Source of the DNA: Desulfobacterales bacterium | GTDB taxonomy: Bacteria > Desulfobacterota > Desulfobacteria > Desulfobacterales > JAQWFD01 | Direction of reading: 5' to 3' | DNA: 64,000 bases | Assembly (NCBI GenBank): GCA_028704555.1 | Contig: JAQWFD010000003.1 | Location: 91,674 to 155,673 of the forward strand | Part shown: piece by piece, positions 33,566-43,099 of the stretch | Numbering within the stretch: position 1 is the first letter of the stretch | Layout of the letters: every line of letters starts with the position of its first letter | Notes under the pieces: model-generated | Databases searched by the model: none | The model's input: the letters and a program-made list of their open reading frames with translations, nothing else | Told to the model about the DNA's origin: nothing | Program-made: the position numbers and the translations under genes

Positions 33566-36500
33566 ATGCAGATAACGGATGGAGCCGGACCGTTTCTCCG
33601 CCGGTGCGTGCTGATCGATCTGGAGGCGGGGGGCGGCAATGCCGTATGGAAAATCGGTGCGATCTTCGACGGGGAAATTTTTGAACGAAAAGGAACGTTT
33701 AATACCGGCGATGCACTGTTGGCGCTGGATCGGTTCAGCGCCGGGGCTGATTTTGTTCTGGGACACAACATTATCGGACATGATCTGCCCGTGCTCGAAA
33801 GCATTAACCCGGATCTGGGCATTCTTCGAAAGCCGGTCATCGATACCCTCTACCTTTCTCCCCTGGCGTTTCCGGAAAATCCCTACCATCGTCTGATCAA
33901 GGATTACAAACTGGTGCGTGACAGCGTCAACAATCCGGTAGCGGATGCACGGCTGGCCGGATCGGTTTTCAGGGACCAGTGGATCAGCTTCCGGAAGGCA
34001 TGGGAAACAACGCCGGATCTGCTTGCCTTTTATCGCTTCTGCTTTGAACACGGCTCTCCGGGAACAGGCCCAGGTGACGGGAAGGGCCTTGCGACGTTAT
34101 TTGAACACCTGGGCGCAAGAGAACTGTCCGTCGAACCGGATGCGTTTGCCGTCTGGACGTCCCTGACCAAAGGAAAGGTCTGCCCGACCCGGAACGAGGG
34201 GATTGCATCTTATCTGTCAAGACGGGAAAAACGGGCGGTACTGGCCTATTGTCTCGCGTGGCTCCAGGTGGCCGGTGGAAATTCCGTGCTGCCGCCCTGG
34301 GTCCGGCACCGGTTTGAAGACATTACTCTCATTTTAAAGCAGCTGCGTGATGTGGCCTGCAACGATGACGCCTGCCCGTATTGTATACAGGCGCACAACC
34401 CGGTTTGTCAGCTGCAGCGCTACTATCCCTATGAAGACTTCCGGCCCCTTCCTGACGGAAGGGCCCTGCAGCGCGAGATCGTCGCACACGGCCTTTCGGA
34501 TCTGCCCCATCTGGGAATACTTCCCACCGGTTTTGGAAAATCCATCTGCTTTCAGCTGCCGGCACTGGTGCGCTATTACCGGCGCGGGGTGTTGACCGTG
34601 GTGATATCCCCGCTGCAGGCCCTGATGAAAGACCAGGTGGACAACCTCAGACGTCTGGCTCAAACCGATTGCGTTGCGGCTGTCTACGGGATGCTGACCC
34701 CGCCTGAGCGCGGTGATATCCTGGAGCGCATCCGGCTCGGGGATATCGGGATCGTTTATATGTCGCCGGAACAGCTCCGGAACCGGTCGGTTCGCAAGGC
34801 CCTTTCACAGCGCGAGATCGGGTGCTGGGTGTTTGATGAATGTCACTGCCTGAGCAAGTGGGGACATGATTTCCGCCCCGATTACCTGTATGCTGCCCGG
34901 TTCATCCGCGAATTTTCCGAGAAACAGCATGTGGCGGTGCCGCCGATTGCCTGCTTTACCGCCACGGCCAGGCAGGATGTCAGCCGGGAGATTCTGGATC
35001 ACTTCAGAGAGCATCTGAACCAGGATCTGACATTGTTTCAGGGGGGTGTTGAACGGGAAAATCTGTTCTTTGAGGTTCAGCCGGTCGGTACGCATGAAAA
35101 GTTTTCCCGGGTAAAATCTCTGATTGAGGAACGCCTGGGGAACCCGCCAACCGGCAGCGCCATCATCTACTGCGCGAAACGTGATCACACCGAACAACTG
35201 GCGACTTTTCTGGCAAACGAGGGGCTTGAGGCCGAAGCCTTTCACGGGGGACTGTCGGTTCCGGATAAACGCAGGATTCAGGAGGCGTTCATCTCCGGAG
35301 AGGTGCCGGTGATCTGCTGCACCAATGCCTTTGGCATGGGAATCGATAAGGACAATGTCCGGCTGGTCATTCATTATGAGATTCCGGGATCTCTTGAAAA
35401 TTATGTCCAGGAAGCCGGCCGTGCGGGCCGGGATACGAAAGATGCCGAGTGCATCCTGCTGTATGATGAACAGGACATCGAGACACAATTTAGTCTGGGG
35501 GCCGTGTCCGCGCTTCGGCAGAGGGATATTGCGCAGATCCTCAATGGCCTGAGGCGCAGCCGGTACGCCCGGGACGGTGAAGTGGTGATCACCGCAGGAG
35601 AGCTGCTTCGCGATGATCAGGTGGATACCACGTTTGACAGTCAGGATTACAGCGCCGATACCCGGGTGAGGGTGGCGGTGGCCTGGCTGGAACGTGCCGG
35701 GTTTGTCGAGCGGAACGGAAACAGCACCCTCGTGTTTCAGGGAAAGCCCCGGTTCAGTTCTCTGGAGGAGATGAACTCCAGTCTGGATAAACTCCAGCTT
35801 TCTGAAATCCGTCGGACCATATGGGAAACGATACTCGAACAGCTGATGGACGCCGATCCGGAAGACGGCATGAGCGCCGATCAGCTGGCAGAGGCGTTTG
35901 GAACCGTGCCGTCAATACCCAAAGAACAGATGCCCGATACCCGCAGCATTCTTCAGATTCTGAACCAGATGGCCGAGATCGGCTTGATCCGTAAAGGCAT
36001 GATGCTATCGGCTTATGTGCGGATGAAAGGCGGAAACAACGCGAAAAAGGTTCTTAACAGAGTCTGCGAAATCGATCAGGCCATGCTGGGTGTTCTTCAG
36101 GAAGCGCATCCCGTGGAGACCGTCGGCGAATGGGTGGATCTGAACCTGCGGTGGCTGAACCAGCGCCTGCTGGACAAGGGATTTTCGGATGCAAATCCTG
36201 AAGTCCTGAAGCGGCTTCTGGACAGTCTCAGCCGCGATGGCAGGGGATTTGCGGGTCGCCGGGGCAGTATCCGTCTCCAGCATATCAACCAGAGTTATTA
36301 CCGGGTCCGATTTAATCGCGCCTGGGCTGCAATCGCTGAAATTGCAAACCGGCGGCGAAACCTGGCCTATGTGATTCTGGATGCGTTGTATGGTTTTATG
36401 GATGAAAAACGGCGGGCATCGGGCGAGATTTTCGTGGAGTTTTCCGTCAATGACCTTTCCGATGCCATCCGACGGGATATGACCCTGCAGGTTCAGCCGG

Positions 36501-38794
36501 ATAAAATGCTGGCAGCCATAGACCGGGGCCTGCTGTTTCTTCATGACCATAAGGTGATCATCCTTCAAAAAGGTCTGGCAGTATTCCGTCAGGCCATGAC
36601 CATCCGTATTGTGCCGGAATCAACATCGAGGCGGTACACCAAAGGGGATTTTGAGCCGGTGGCGCACCACAACAAACAGCGGGTGCTTCAGGTTCATGTG
36701 ATGAATGAATATGCCCGTCTGGGGATTGAAAAAATCCGGCAGGCCCTTGCCCTGGTGCTGGGCTATTTTACCATGGACCATAAGAGTTTTATCCGCAGAT
36801 TTTTCAAAGGGCGGGAAAATCTGCTGGAGATGGCCACCAGTGAAGAATCCTATCAGCGCGTTGTCGAGACCCTTAAAAATCCGGTTCAGGAAGCGGTGGT
36901 GGCCGGAAGGGCCGACAGGAACACGTTGATTCTGGCCGGACCCGGGTCCGGGAAAACCCGTGTGGTCATTCACCGGTGCGCATACCTGCTCCGGGTGGAG
37001 CGTGTTCCGGGAAAAAGCATTTTGATGCTGTGCTTTAACCACGCTACCGCCCTGAACCTTCGAAAACGCCTGTGGGAACTGGTGGGAACCGATGCCGCCG
37101 GTGTCACCATTTTAACGTATCATGGCCTTGCCATGCGTCTGACCGGACGCTGCTTTTCAACGGAACTTGAAAGCGGAAAACCGGAAAACGCCGGCCTGGG
37201 ACAGCGGCTGGATGATATTCTTCAGGAGGCGATACAGCTGCTTTCCGGGCACAAGGAAATTCCGGGGCTGGAACCGGACGAGATCCGGGAGCGCCTGCTG
37301 TCCGGTTATCAGCACATTCTGGTGGATGAATACCAGGATATTGACGAGCGGCAATATCAGCTGATTTCCGCACTTGCCGGCCGCAGCATCAAGGAGACGG
37401 AGGCAAAGCTCTGCATCCTGGCTGTGGGGGATGATGATCAGAGCATCTACGGATTCCGCAACGCCAATGTGGCGTTTATTCGAAAATTCAGGGAAGATTA
37501 TCATGCCGATGTCCATTATCTGGTCGAAAATTACCGCTCCACCCATCACATCATCCAGGCGGCCAACAGTCTGATTTCCCATAACCGGGGCCGGATGAAA
37601 ACCGGCCATTCCATCTGCATCAACCGGTTCAGAAAGCACCAGCCTTCCGGGGGCACCTGGGAGGTCAGGGACCCGGTATCAAAGGGAAAGGTCCAGATTC
37701 TTACCGTGGCCGATTGCGCGGCGCAGGCCGGGGCGGTTGTGCAGGAAATTCGGAGACTTCAGGGCCTGTACCCGGAAATTTCCCTGGATGATATCGCGGT
37801 GCTGGCCAGAAACGGCATGAACCATCCGGAGCTGTCTTCTGTCCGATCCGCACTTGAATGTCAACGCCTGCCCTTCAGTTATGCGCTGGACCGGGAGGTG
37901 TCATTTTCGGTATCCCGGATTCGTGAAGTCCATGCGGCCGTCCAGGTGTTCTCGGTTATGAAGCACATGTCCATGGCGGCATCGGATCTTATCGATGCAG
38001 CATCCACCCATGGCGGTCTGCATTCGAATCCATGGCAGGAGACGGTGTGCCGCCTGCTGGAGGCGTGGCAGCAGGAGACGGGAAACGCACCGGTAACCGT
38101 CCAATGCGCGATCGATTTCATGATGGAGGCGGTGGCTGAACAGCGGCGGGAACAGAGAATCGGTCATGGCATTTACCTCAGTACGGCTCACGGCGTGAAA
38201 GGTCTTGAATTTTCGCATGTGTTCATTCTGGACGGCGCATGGCGAAATCCGCCGGATGCCGAGAGCCTCGAAGAAGAACGCCGCCTGTATTATGTGTCCA
38301 TGACGCGGGCGCAAAACATGCTGACGGTATTCCGGCGAAGGGATTGGCACAATCCGCATGCCGGCCTGATCGACCCGGAGCATGTCGTTGAACGCATCGT
38401 GGACATCGCTTCCGATCCATCGCCGGAGTCCTTCAGCCGGCGATATGCCGTGTTGGGAATGAAACACCTGTTTCTGGATTATGCCGGGCGAAAGCGCCCC
38501 GAAGATCCGGTCCATGAAGCGCTCCGCCGGCTGAATACGGGAGATATCCTGCTTATGCAAAAAAACAATGAGCAGGTGCTGCTGGCCACGGCAGCGGGTG
38601 TTGCGGTAGCCCGGCTGTCAAAGGTTGCGGCAGAACTCTGGAAAGATCAGCTGGGCCTGATTGAGCAGGTTGCCGTGATCGGAATTGTGCGGCGGCGCGT
38701 GGAAGATACTCAGCCCGAATTCCGTCCGATGATCCGAAACCCTGTATGGGAGATTCCTCTGGTCGAAATCCGTTACCGAAGTAAACCTGTTTAA
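33566..38794 (+). CDS. DEDD exonuclease-RecQ helicase-UvrD helicase fusion protein
   Basis: This 1742-residue protein starts at ATG 33566 (MQITDGAG); an upstream TTG lies in the RAYT repeat. Residues about 10-140 form a DEDD-type 3'-5' exonuclease: the acidic pair in LIDLEAG, GHNIIGHDLPVL and VADARLAGS. A CPYC...C cluster lies near 275-285. RecQ-type helicase motifs follow: Walker A LPTGFGKS (about 318-325), FDECHCLSKWGHDFRPDY (about 423-440) and FGMGIDKDNVRLVIHYEIPG. From about 1110 there is a UvrD/Rep-type helicase: LAGPGSGKTR, ILVDEYQDIDERQ, GDDDQSIYGFRNA, STAHGVKGLEF and LYYVSMTRAQ. It probably processes DNA ends or recombination intermediates. All visible motifs look intact. A perfect 9-bp hairpin follows the stop. 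Confidence 0.9.
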   Translation: MQITDGAGPFLRRCVLIDLEAGGGNAVWKIGAIFDGEIFERKGTFNTGDALLALDRFSAGADFVLGHNIIGHDLPVLESINPDLGILRKPVIDTLYLSPLAFPENPYHRLIKDYKLVRDSVNNPVADARLAGSVFRDQWISFRKAWETTPDLLAFYRFCFEHGSPGTGPGDGKGLATLFEHLGARELSVEPDAFAVWTSLTKGKVCPTRNEGIASYLSRREKRAVLAYCLAWLQVAGGNSVLPPWVRHRFEDITLILKQLRDVACNDDACPYCIQAHNPVCQLQRYYPYEDFRPLPDGRALQREIVAHGLSDLPHLGILPTGFGKSICFQLPALVRYYRRGVLTVVISPLQALMKDQVDNLRRLAQTDCVAAVYGMLTPPERGDILERIRLGDIGIVYMSPEQLRNRSVRKALSQREIGCWVFDECHCLSKWGHDFRPDYLYAARFIREFSEKQHVAVPPIACFTATARQDVSREILDHFREHLNQDLTLFQGGVERENLFFEVQPVGTHEKFSRVKSLIEERLGNPPTGSAIIYCAKRDHTEQLATFLANEGLEAEAFHGGLSVPDKRRIQEAFISGEVPVICCTNAFGMGIDKDNVRLVIHYEIPGSLENYVQEAGRAGRDTKDAECILLYDEQDIETQFSLGAVSALRQRDIAQILNGLRRSRYARDGEVVITAGELLRDDQVDTTFDSQDYSADTRVRVAVAWLERAGFVERNGNSTLVFQGKPRFSSLEEMNSSLDKLQLSEIRRTIWETILEQLMDADPEDGMSADQLAEAFGTVPSIPKEQMPDTRSILQILNQMAEIGLIRKGMMLSAYVRMKGGNNAKKVLNRVCEIDQAMLGVLQEAHPVETVGEWVDLNLRWLNQRLLDKGFSDANPEVLKRLLDSLSRDGRGFAGRRGSIRLQHINQSYYRVRFNRAWAAIAEIANRRRNLAYVILDALYGFMDEKRRASGEIFVEFSVNDLSDAIRRDMTLQVQPDKMLAAIDRGLLFLHDHKVIILQKGLAVFRQAMTIRIVPESTSRRYTKGDFEPVAHHNKQRVLQVHVMNEYARLGIEKIRQALALVLGYFTMDHKSFIRRFFKGRENLLEMATSEESYQRVVETLKNPVQEAVVAGRADRNTLILAGPGSGKTRVVIHRCAYLLRVERVPGKSILMLCFNHATALNLRKRLWELVGTDAAGVTILTYHGLAMRLTGRCFSTELESGKPENAGLGQRLDDILQEAIQLLSGHKEIPGLEPDEIRERLLSGYQHILVDEYQDIDERQYQLISALAGRSIKETEAKLCILAVGDDDQSIYGFRNANVAFIRKFREDYHADVHYLVENYRSTHHIIQAANSLISHNRGRMKTGHSICINRFRKHQPSGGTWEVRDPVSKGKVQILTVADCAAQAGAVVQEIRRLQGLYPEISLDDIAVLARNGMNHPELSSVRSALECQRLPFSYALDREVSFSVSRIREVHAAVQVFSVMKHMSMAASDLIDAASTHGGLHSNPWQETVCRLLEAWQQETGNAPVTVQCAIDFMMEAVAEQRREQRIGHGIYLSTAHGVKGLEFSHVFILDGAWRNPPDAESLEEERRLYYVSMTRAQNMLTVFRRRDWHNPHAGLIDPEHVVERIVDIASDPSPESFSRRYAVLGMKHLFLDYAGRKRPEDPVHEALRRLNTGDILLMQKNNEQVLLATAAGVAVARLSKVAAELWKDQLGLIEQVAVIGIVRRRVEDTQPEFRPMIRNPVWEIPLVEIRYRSKPV

Positions 38795-38810
38795 AATCGA
38801 ATCGGATCCG

Positions 38811-38842
38811 GGGCTCAGTAAGAATAGGGCGGGACTGAGCCC
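38811..38842 (+). terminator. hairpin downstream of the helicase fusion
   Basis: GGGCTCAGT (38811-38819) pairs perfectly with ACTGAGCCC (38834-38842) around a 14-nt loop, 16 bp after the stop codon. No T-run follows. Confidence 0.55.
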
Positions 38843-38874
38843 GCGACACCGTGGCCGAAATTATGATCAAGCCC
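38843..38874. mobile_element. MITE-like element remnant (right end)
   Basis: CCGTGGCCGAAATTATGATC followed by AAGCCC matches the right terminal repeat of the palindromic family with two substitutions. Only the end is present, directly after the hairpin. Confidence 0.7.
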
Positions 38875-39437
38875 GCCAGCGATAATGCCGGATACAAAGT
38901 GCCATCGTGTATCTCATTGAATTCAATAAACTTTGCGTGAATTTTTAAAATTATATTTGCATTAACGGATCGTTTTTTATATTATTAGTCAATAAGAAAA
39001 TTCATCAGTATCCATTCCTGCTTCCATTTGCATCATTTTCGGATGATGTTTATTTGTGATTCTCACTATTAGCCATCCATCAGTATAGTTTAGGGCCATT
39101 CAAGTTCAGGGTTCGGTTGTTGATCGTTTAAAACGGAGTATTTCGGGATTAATCGGATCTGACGCTTCAGCGAAAAAAATATGGTCGGTGCATGACCTCT
39201 GTTTGCGGGTTTTTTCTGATTGCTTGAATTTGATTCGGTCGTTTCCGGGGTTACAAATCAGCTGCCAGAGTGGTGTCTGCTTTTTGACCTGTGCAATCAG
39301 GCGCCGGCTTTTCAGTAAACGTTCCGGGTAAATTCGTCAGGTAAACGAGCCGCGATGTTGATTGGTAAGGGCCGCGGTTGAGGAAGTGTAATTTGCGAAC
39401 GCGTCAATATGGAAGAAAACAGAAAGGAGCCTACATC

Positions 39438-40964
39438 ATGTCACAGAAAAAGGAAAGGATGACAACGGCATTCGGCATCCCGGTCGGCGATGATCAGAAC
39501 AGCCTGACGGCGGGTGAACGTGGGCCGGTTTTAATGCAGGATGTTCACCTGCTTGAAAAACTTTCCCACTTTGACCGGGAACGAATTCCGGAACGGGTGG
39601 TTCATGCAAAGGGGGCGGGGGCCGGTGGTTTTTTCGAGGTCACGGCAGATGTGAGCCGGTACACCCGGGCGAAATTCCTTTCGCAGATCGGAAAGCGGAC
39701 CGAGGTTATTGCGCGGTTTTCCACCGTCGGCGGTGAAAGGGGATCGGCGGATTCTGCACGGGACCCTCGCGGATTTGCGTTAAAATTTTACACGGAAGAG
39801 GGGAATTATGATCTGGTAGGGAACAATACCCCGATTTTTTTCATCCGTGATCCCCTCAAATTTCCTGATTTTATTCACACCCAGAAACGTCATCCGGCCT
39901 CCAACCTTCCGGACCCGGACATGTTCTGGGATTTTCTGTCCCTGACGCCTGAATCCATCCATCAGGTGACGATTCTGTTCTCCGACCGGGGCACCCCGGC
40001 AACGTTTCGTCATATGAACGGTTACGGCAGCCATACGTTTAAATGGTACAATGACAAAGGTGAATATTTCTGGGTAAAGTATCATTTGAAGACCGATCAG
40101 GGCATTATGAATCTGACCCGGGAAGAATCTTCGAAAATTGCCGGCGAGGACCTGAACCATGCCACCCGGGATTTATACGAAGCCATCGGAAAAAAAGACT
40201 ATCCGTCCTGGACGCTTGAAATGCAGATCATGAAGCCGGAAGATGCAAAAAAATATCGCTTTGACATATTTGATCTGACCAAGGTCTGGCCGCATGCGGA
40301 TTGTCCGCCGATCAAGGTGGGAAAACTGGTACTCGACCGCAATCCGGTCAATTATTTTGCCGAGGTGGAGCAGGCGGCCTTTTCTCCGGCCAATCTGGTT
40401 CCGGGTATCGGCGTTTCTCCGGATAAAATGCTCCAGGCACGGCTGCTTTCCTATCATGACACCCATGTACACCGCCTGGGTCCCAATTATCATCTGCTTC
40501 CGGTCAATTCACCGAAGGCGGCAGCCGAGAACAGCTACCAGAGAGACGGTTTCATGCGTGTGGATGCGAATGGCGCAGACAGGCCCAATTACTGGCCGAA
40601 CAGTTTCGGAGGACCTGAACCGGATAAAAGTGTTCTGGAACCGGCATTTGAAGCCTCGGGAATGGCCGGGCATTATCCGTTTACGCATCCGAACAGCGAT
40701 TTTCTCCAGCCTGGAAACCTGTTTCGACATGCGTTGTCCAACATGGATCGGGAGCATCTGGTCGGGAATATAGTCGCTCACCTGGGCGGGGCACGTAAGC
40801 GCATCCAGCTGCGTCAGTGTGCGTTGTTTTTCAAAGCGGATCCGGAATACGGGTTGCGGGTGGCTGAAGGGCTGGCCTTAAAATCCAATGAAGTCAAGCA
40901 GCTGGCGGAAATATCCACTGAAGAGCGAAATAAAGCCACCTCTCAGCAGGTATGGGGTGATTAA
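39438..40964 (+). CDS. heme catalase
   Basis: The ATG at 39438 ([20 protein letters not shown]) has AAGGAG 8 nt upstream and gives 508 residues, the size of a small-subunit (clade 3-type) catalase. Catalase landmarks are visible: [20 protein letters not shown] with the distal His, [33 protein letters not shown] with the distal Asn region, and the proximal heme-binding Tyr in [17 protein letters not shown]. It disproportionates hydrogen peroxide, which fits oxygen defence in an anaerobe. The gene is convergent with a metallophosphoesterase gene 18 bp away. No regulator is adjacent. Confidence 0.95.
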   Translation: MSQKKERMTTAFGIPVGDDQNSLTAGERGPVLMQDVHLLEKLSHFDRERIPERVVHAKGAGAGGFFEVTADVSRYTRAKFLSQIGKRTEVIARFSTVGGERGSADSARDPRGFALKFYTEEGNYDLVGNNTPIFFIRDPLKFPDFIHTQKRHPASNLPDPDMFWDFLSLTPESIHQVTILFSDRGTPATFRHMNGYGSHTFKWYNDKGEYFWVKYHLKTDQGIMNLTREESSKIAGEDLNHATRDLYEAIGKKDYPSWTLEMQIMKPEDAKKYRFDIFDLTKVWPHADCPPIKVGKLVLDRNPVNYFAEVEQAAFSPANLVPGIGVSPDKMLQARLLSYHDTHVHRLGPNYHLLPVNSPKAAAENSYQRDGFMRVDANGADRPNYWPNSFGGPEPDKSVLEPAFEASGMAGHYPFTHPNSDFLQPGNLFRHALSNMDREHLVGNIVAHLGGARKRIQLRQCALFFKADPEYGLRVAEGLALKSNEVKQLAEISTEERNKATSQQVWGD

Positions 40965-40982
40965 ATGACAGGGGATCGGTTT

Positions 40983-42104
40983 TCAGCTGCCGCGGACCAG
41001 CTCCACAACGGTAATTTCCGGTGGAGCAAGTATCCGCATGGGCGGTCCCCATGTGCCGGTGCCCCGGCTGGTATAAAGATGCGCTCCGTTTGCCAGTTCA
41101 TAGTGCCCACCGATCATGGGGAATAAAAGGGCGACCAGATAATTGAACGGAAATATCTGACCCTTGTGGGTATGGCCGGACAGCTGAAGGTCGAACCGCC
41201 CCTCTGAGCCGGGGCTGACAAGGGGCCGGTGCTTGAGAAGCAGGGTAAACTGCCCGTTTCCGTATACCGAATCCAGCAGCTTGTCTTCAGAAATGGAACC
41301 GGCTATGGAATGATCATCGACCCCCACAATGTTAAGTCCGGGATCGGTTGATATGGCGCGGTCGCGAAGAAGGATAAATCCTGATTTTTTCAGGAACCTC
41401 TCCGACCGGGCCAGTCCCGCGTAAAATTCATGGTTTCCGGTCACGGCGTATTTGCCGTAAGGCGCATCGAGTTCCCGGAGCAGGTCGGAAAGTCCGTTAA
41501 TATGGTCCAGGCGGCCGTCCACCAGATCCCCCGTGCAGACGATCAGATCTGGTCTGGTGGATTTGACGGCATCGGTGATGGCGTTCAGTCGTTTGGATTG
41601 CGTCATGAGTCCCAGATGGATATCCGAAATCTGGACAATGCGAAACCGGTCTACATTCGGGGGAAATTTTTTCGTTTCGATCCGGATGGTTTCAATTTTC
41701 AATTCGCGGGCCTCAAATACGCCATATCCGCAGAGCATGACAACCAGTACGATCAATCCCAGCACGGCAGGCTTTCCGGAAGACAGGGGCAGACCGATGG
41801 GGGTAACGGCACTGACAGCCCATGCCAGAAGGTCATAGGCCATCGTCAGAATAATTCCCGTAAAGGCCAGGAAGATAAACCCCATCCAGTAATAGCCGAT
41901 GATGCCAACCGCACGACCCGTCAGGTTAAAGCCGAAACGTTCAAACATCCGTGACAGGACAGGTGCCAGGATCATGAAAATGAGAAACACCGTGAACGGA
42001 AACCGCCAATAACCGGATGCCGGAATCAGCGGGCGGACCCGGAAGAAGAACAGTGCGTGCATGGCACTGTATATGGAAAGGAAAACAGCCAGAAATAAGG
42101 ACAT
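40983..42104 (-). CDS. membrane-anchored metallophosphoesterase (YaeI/YkoQ-like)
   Basis: The start is placed at ATG 42104 (MSLFLAVFLSIYSAMHALFF), which has CGGAG about 9 nt upstream; the frame is open a further 140 codons but that sequence is not protein-like. The 373-residue protein has four transmembrane helices in its first 130 residues. A calcineurin-type phosphoesterase domain follows, with metal-binding motifs QISDIHLG, CTGDLVDG, AVTGNHEFY and LSGHTHKGQIFPF. Related proteins act on lipid phosphate esters or nucleotides at the membrane. The substrate is unknown. Confidence 0.85.
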   Translation of the reverse strand: MSLFLAVFLSIYSAMHALFFFRVRPLIPASGYWRFPFTVFLIFMILAPVLSRMFERFGFNLTGRAVGIIGYYWMGFIFLAFTGIILTMAYDLLAWAVSAVTPIGLPLSSGKPAVLGLIVLVVMLCGYGVFEARELKIETIRIETKKFPPNVDRFRIVQISDIHLGLMTQSKRLNAITDAVKSTRPDLIVCTGDLVDGRLDHINGLSDLLRELDAPYGKYAVTGNHEFYAGLARSERFLKKSGFILLRDRAISTDPGLNIVGVDDHSIAGSISEDKLLDSVYGNGQFTLLLKHRPLVSPGSEGRFDLQLSGHTHKGQIFPFNYLVALLFPMIGGHYELANGAHLYTSRGTGTWGPPMRILAPPEITVVELVRGS

Positions 42105-42392
42105 GAAAAGATCTGCTCCGTAGGGGATGAAATTGGTTGATTTGTGTCGACGCCGGTTTGTTGCCAGAGATATTTTTATCATTTTTACCATGAAGAATAC
42201 AACTGTAAACTCAACAGGATATTGAATCGGTTCAATTTTAAAATGGACAATATTTTTAGCGCTCTTTGTCAATGCAAATACCTTTGGATTTGTTCGAAAT
42301 ATAGTGGTATATGGCGAAAAATTCGAATTTATATATGATGGTTTTCTGCATTCAACAAAGCAAGCAAACAAATCTTTTTCAGGTGTTGACAG

Positions 42393-43097
42393 ATGGACAG
42401 GGCTTTGAACATAAAAAAGTTTTTCATTATTTGTATCCTCCTGCCCCTGGCCGGTGCCGTGGATTGTTTCGTATCCAGTGTATGCCCGGCCACCCGTTTT
42501 TTCCCTCAGGCCCTGTCCCAACAAACAGGCGGTCCGCGGGATCAGTTTAAATCAGGGCAAAGGCAGCTATACGAAAAAGACAGACATAACCTCAAGCTGG
42601 TGGGAACAGTTATCGGTGAGGGGATAGACTCGTTTGCCATTTTAATCGATCCTGACACGGGCCGACAGCTTTTCTTTCATATAGGTGATTCCATTAAAGG
42701 CGCTGTTATCAGGAATATTTTGAGAGGGAAAATTATTCTGTCCATTGACGGGAAAGAGGAAGTGTTGATGGTGAAAAGCAAGTCTGATCATGACGTCGTT
42801 ATTCAATCTGATGACGATGAAAGAAAAGATGTCACGGAAAGTGAAACCGGGGTCCGGACCGAACAGATAAAACCCGATATCGAAGAGGATATCCGGATCG
42901 AACCGGGGGAAAAGCAGGATGATGATGCCGGACAGGGAAAAGATCAGAGTGATGAAAATGAAGCTTCGCCCGAACGGGAAGGGCAGGGGACAGAAAATAC
43001 CGGTGCGCCGGATTCGGAAAACTTGGATGCGGATAAAAACAGCCGCGCGGATCAAGCCGATCCGGATAGTGAAAATGCAGTAGAATCCGATCAGTAA
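42393..43097 (+). CDS. GspC homology-region protein with acidic tail
   Basis: This 234-residue protein has an N-terminal hydrophobic segment (about residues 9-28). A compact domain at about 64-125 (LKLVGTVIGEGIDSFAILID, then FFHIGDSIKGAVIRNILRGK) matches the HR/T2SSC domain of the type II secretion protein GspC. The remaining 110 residues are a hydrophilic D/E/Q/S/N-rich tail without a PDZ domain. GspC-N proteins usually connect the inner-membrane platform with the secretin GspD in the periplasm. No other gsp gene is in this window, so this is an orphan. It is convergent with the acyl-CoA synthetase gene, 2 bp apart. Confidence 0.75.
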   Translation: MDRALNIKKFFIICILLPLAGAVDCFVSSVCPATRFFPQALSQQTGGPRDQFKSGQRQLYEKDRHNLKLVGTVIGEGIDSFAILIDPDTGRQLFFHIGDSIKGAVIRNILRGKIILSIDGKEEVLMVKSKSDHDVVIQSDDDERKDVTESETGVRTEQIKPDIEEDIRIEPGEKQDDDAGQGKDQSDENEASPEREGQGTENTGAPDSENLDADKNSRADQADPDSENAVESDQ

Positions 43098-43099
43098 GC

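Larger units (their letters stand above)
38795..39437. other. intergenic stretch before catalase
   Basis: About 640 bp. It holds the terminator hairpin at 38811-38842, an MITE right-end remnant at 38843-38874 and A+T-rich sequence that probably includes the catalase promoter. No gene was recognised. Confidence 0.5.

Noticed and set aside
37157..37639. A 160-codon minus-strand frame inside the helicase fusion gene.
   Set aside because: It is antisense to intact UvrD motifs and has no protein-like features of its own.
41430..41954. A 174-codon plus-strand frame opposite the metallophosphoesterase gene.
   Set aside because: The opposite strand encodes clear metallophosphoesterase motifs, so this is a shadow frame.
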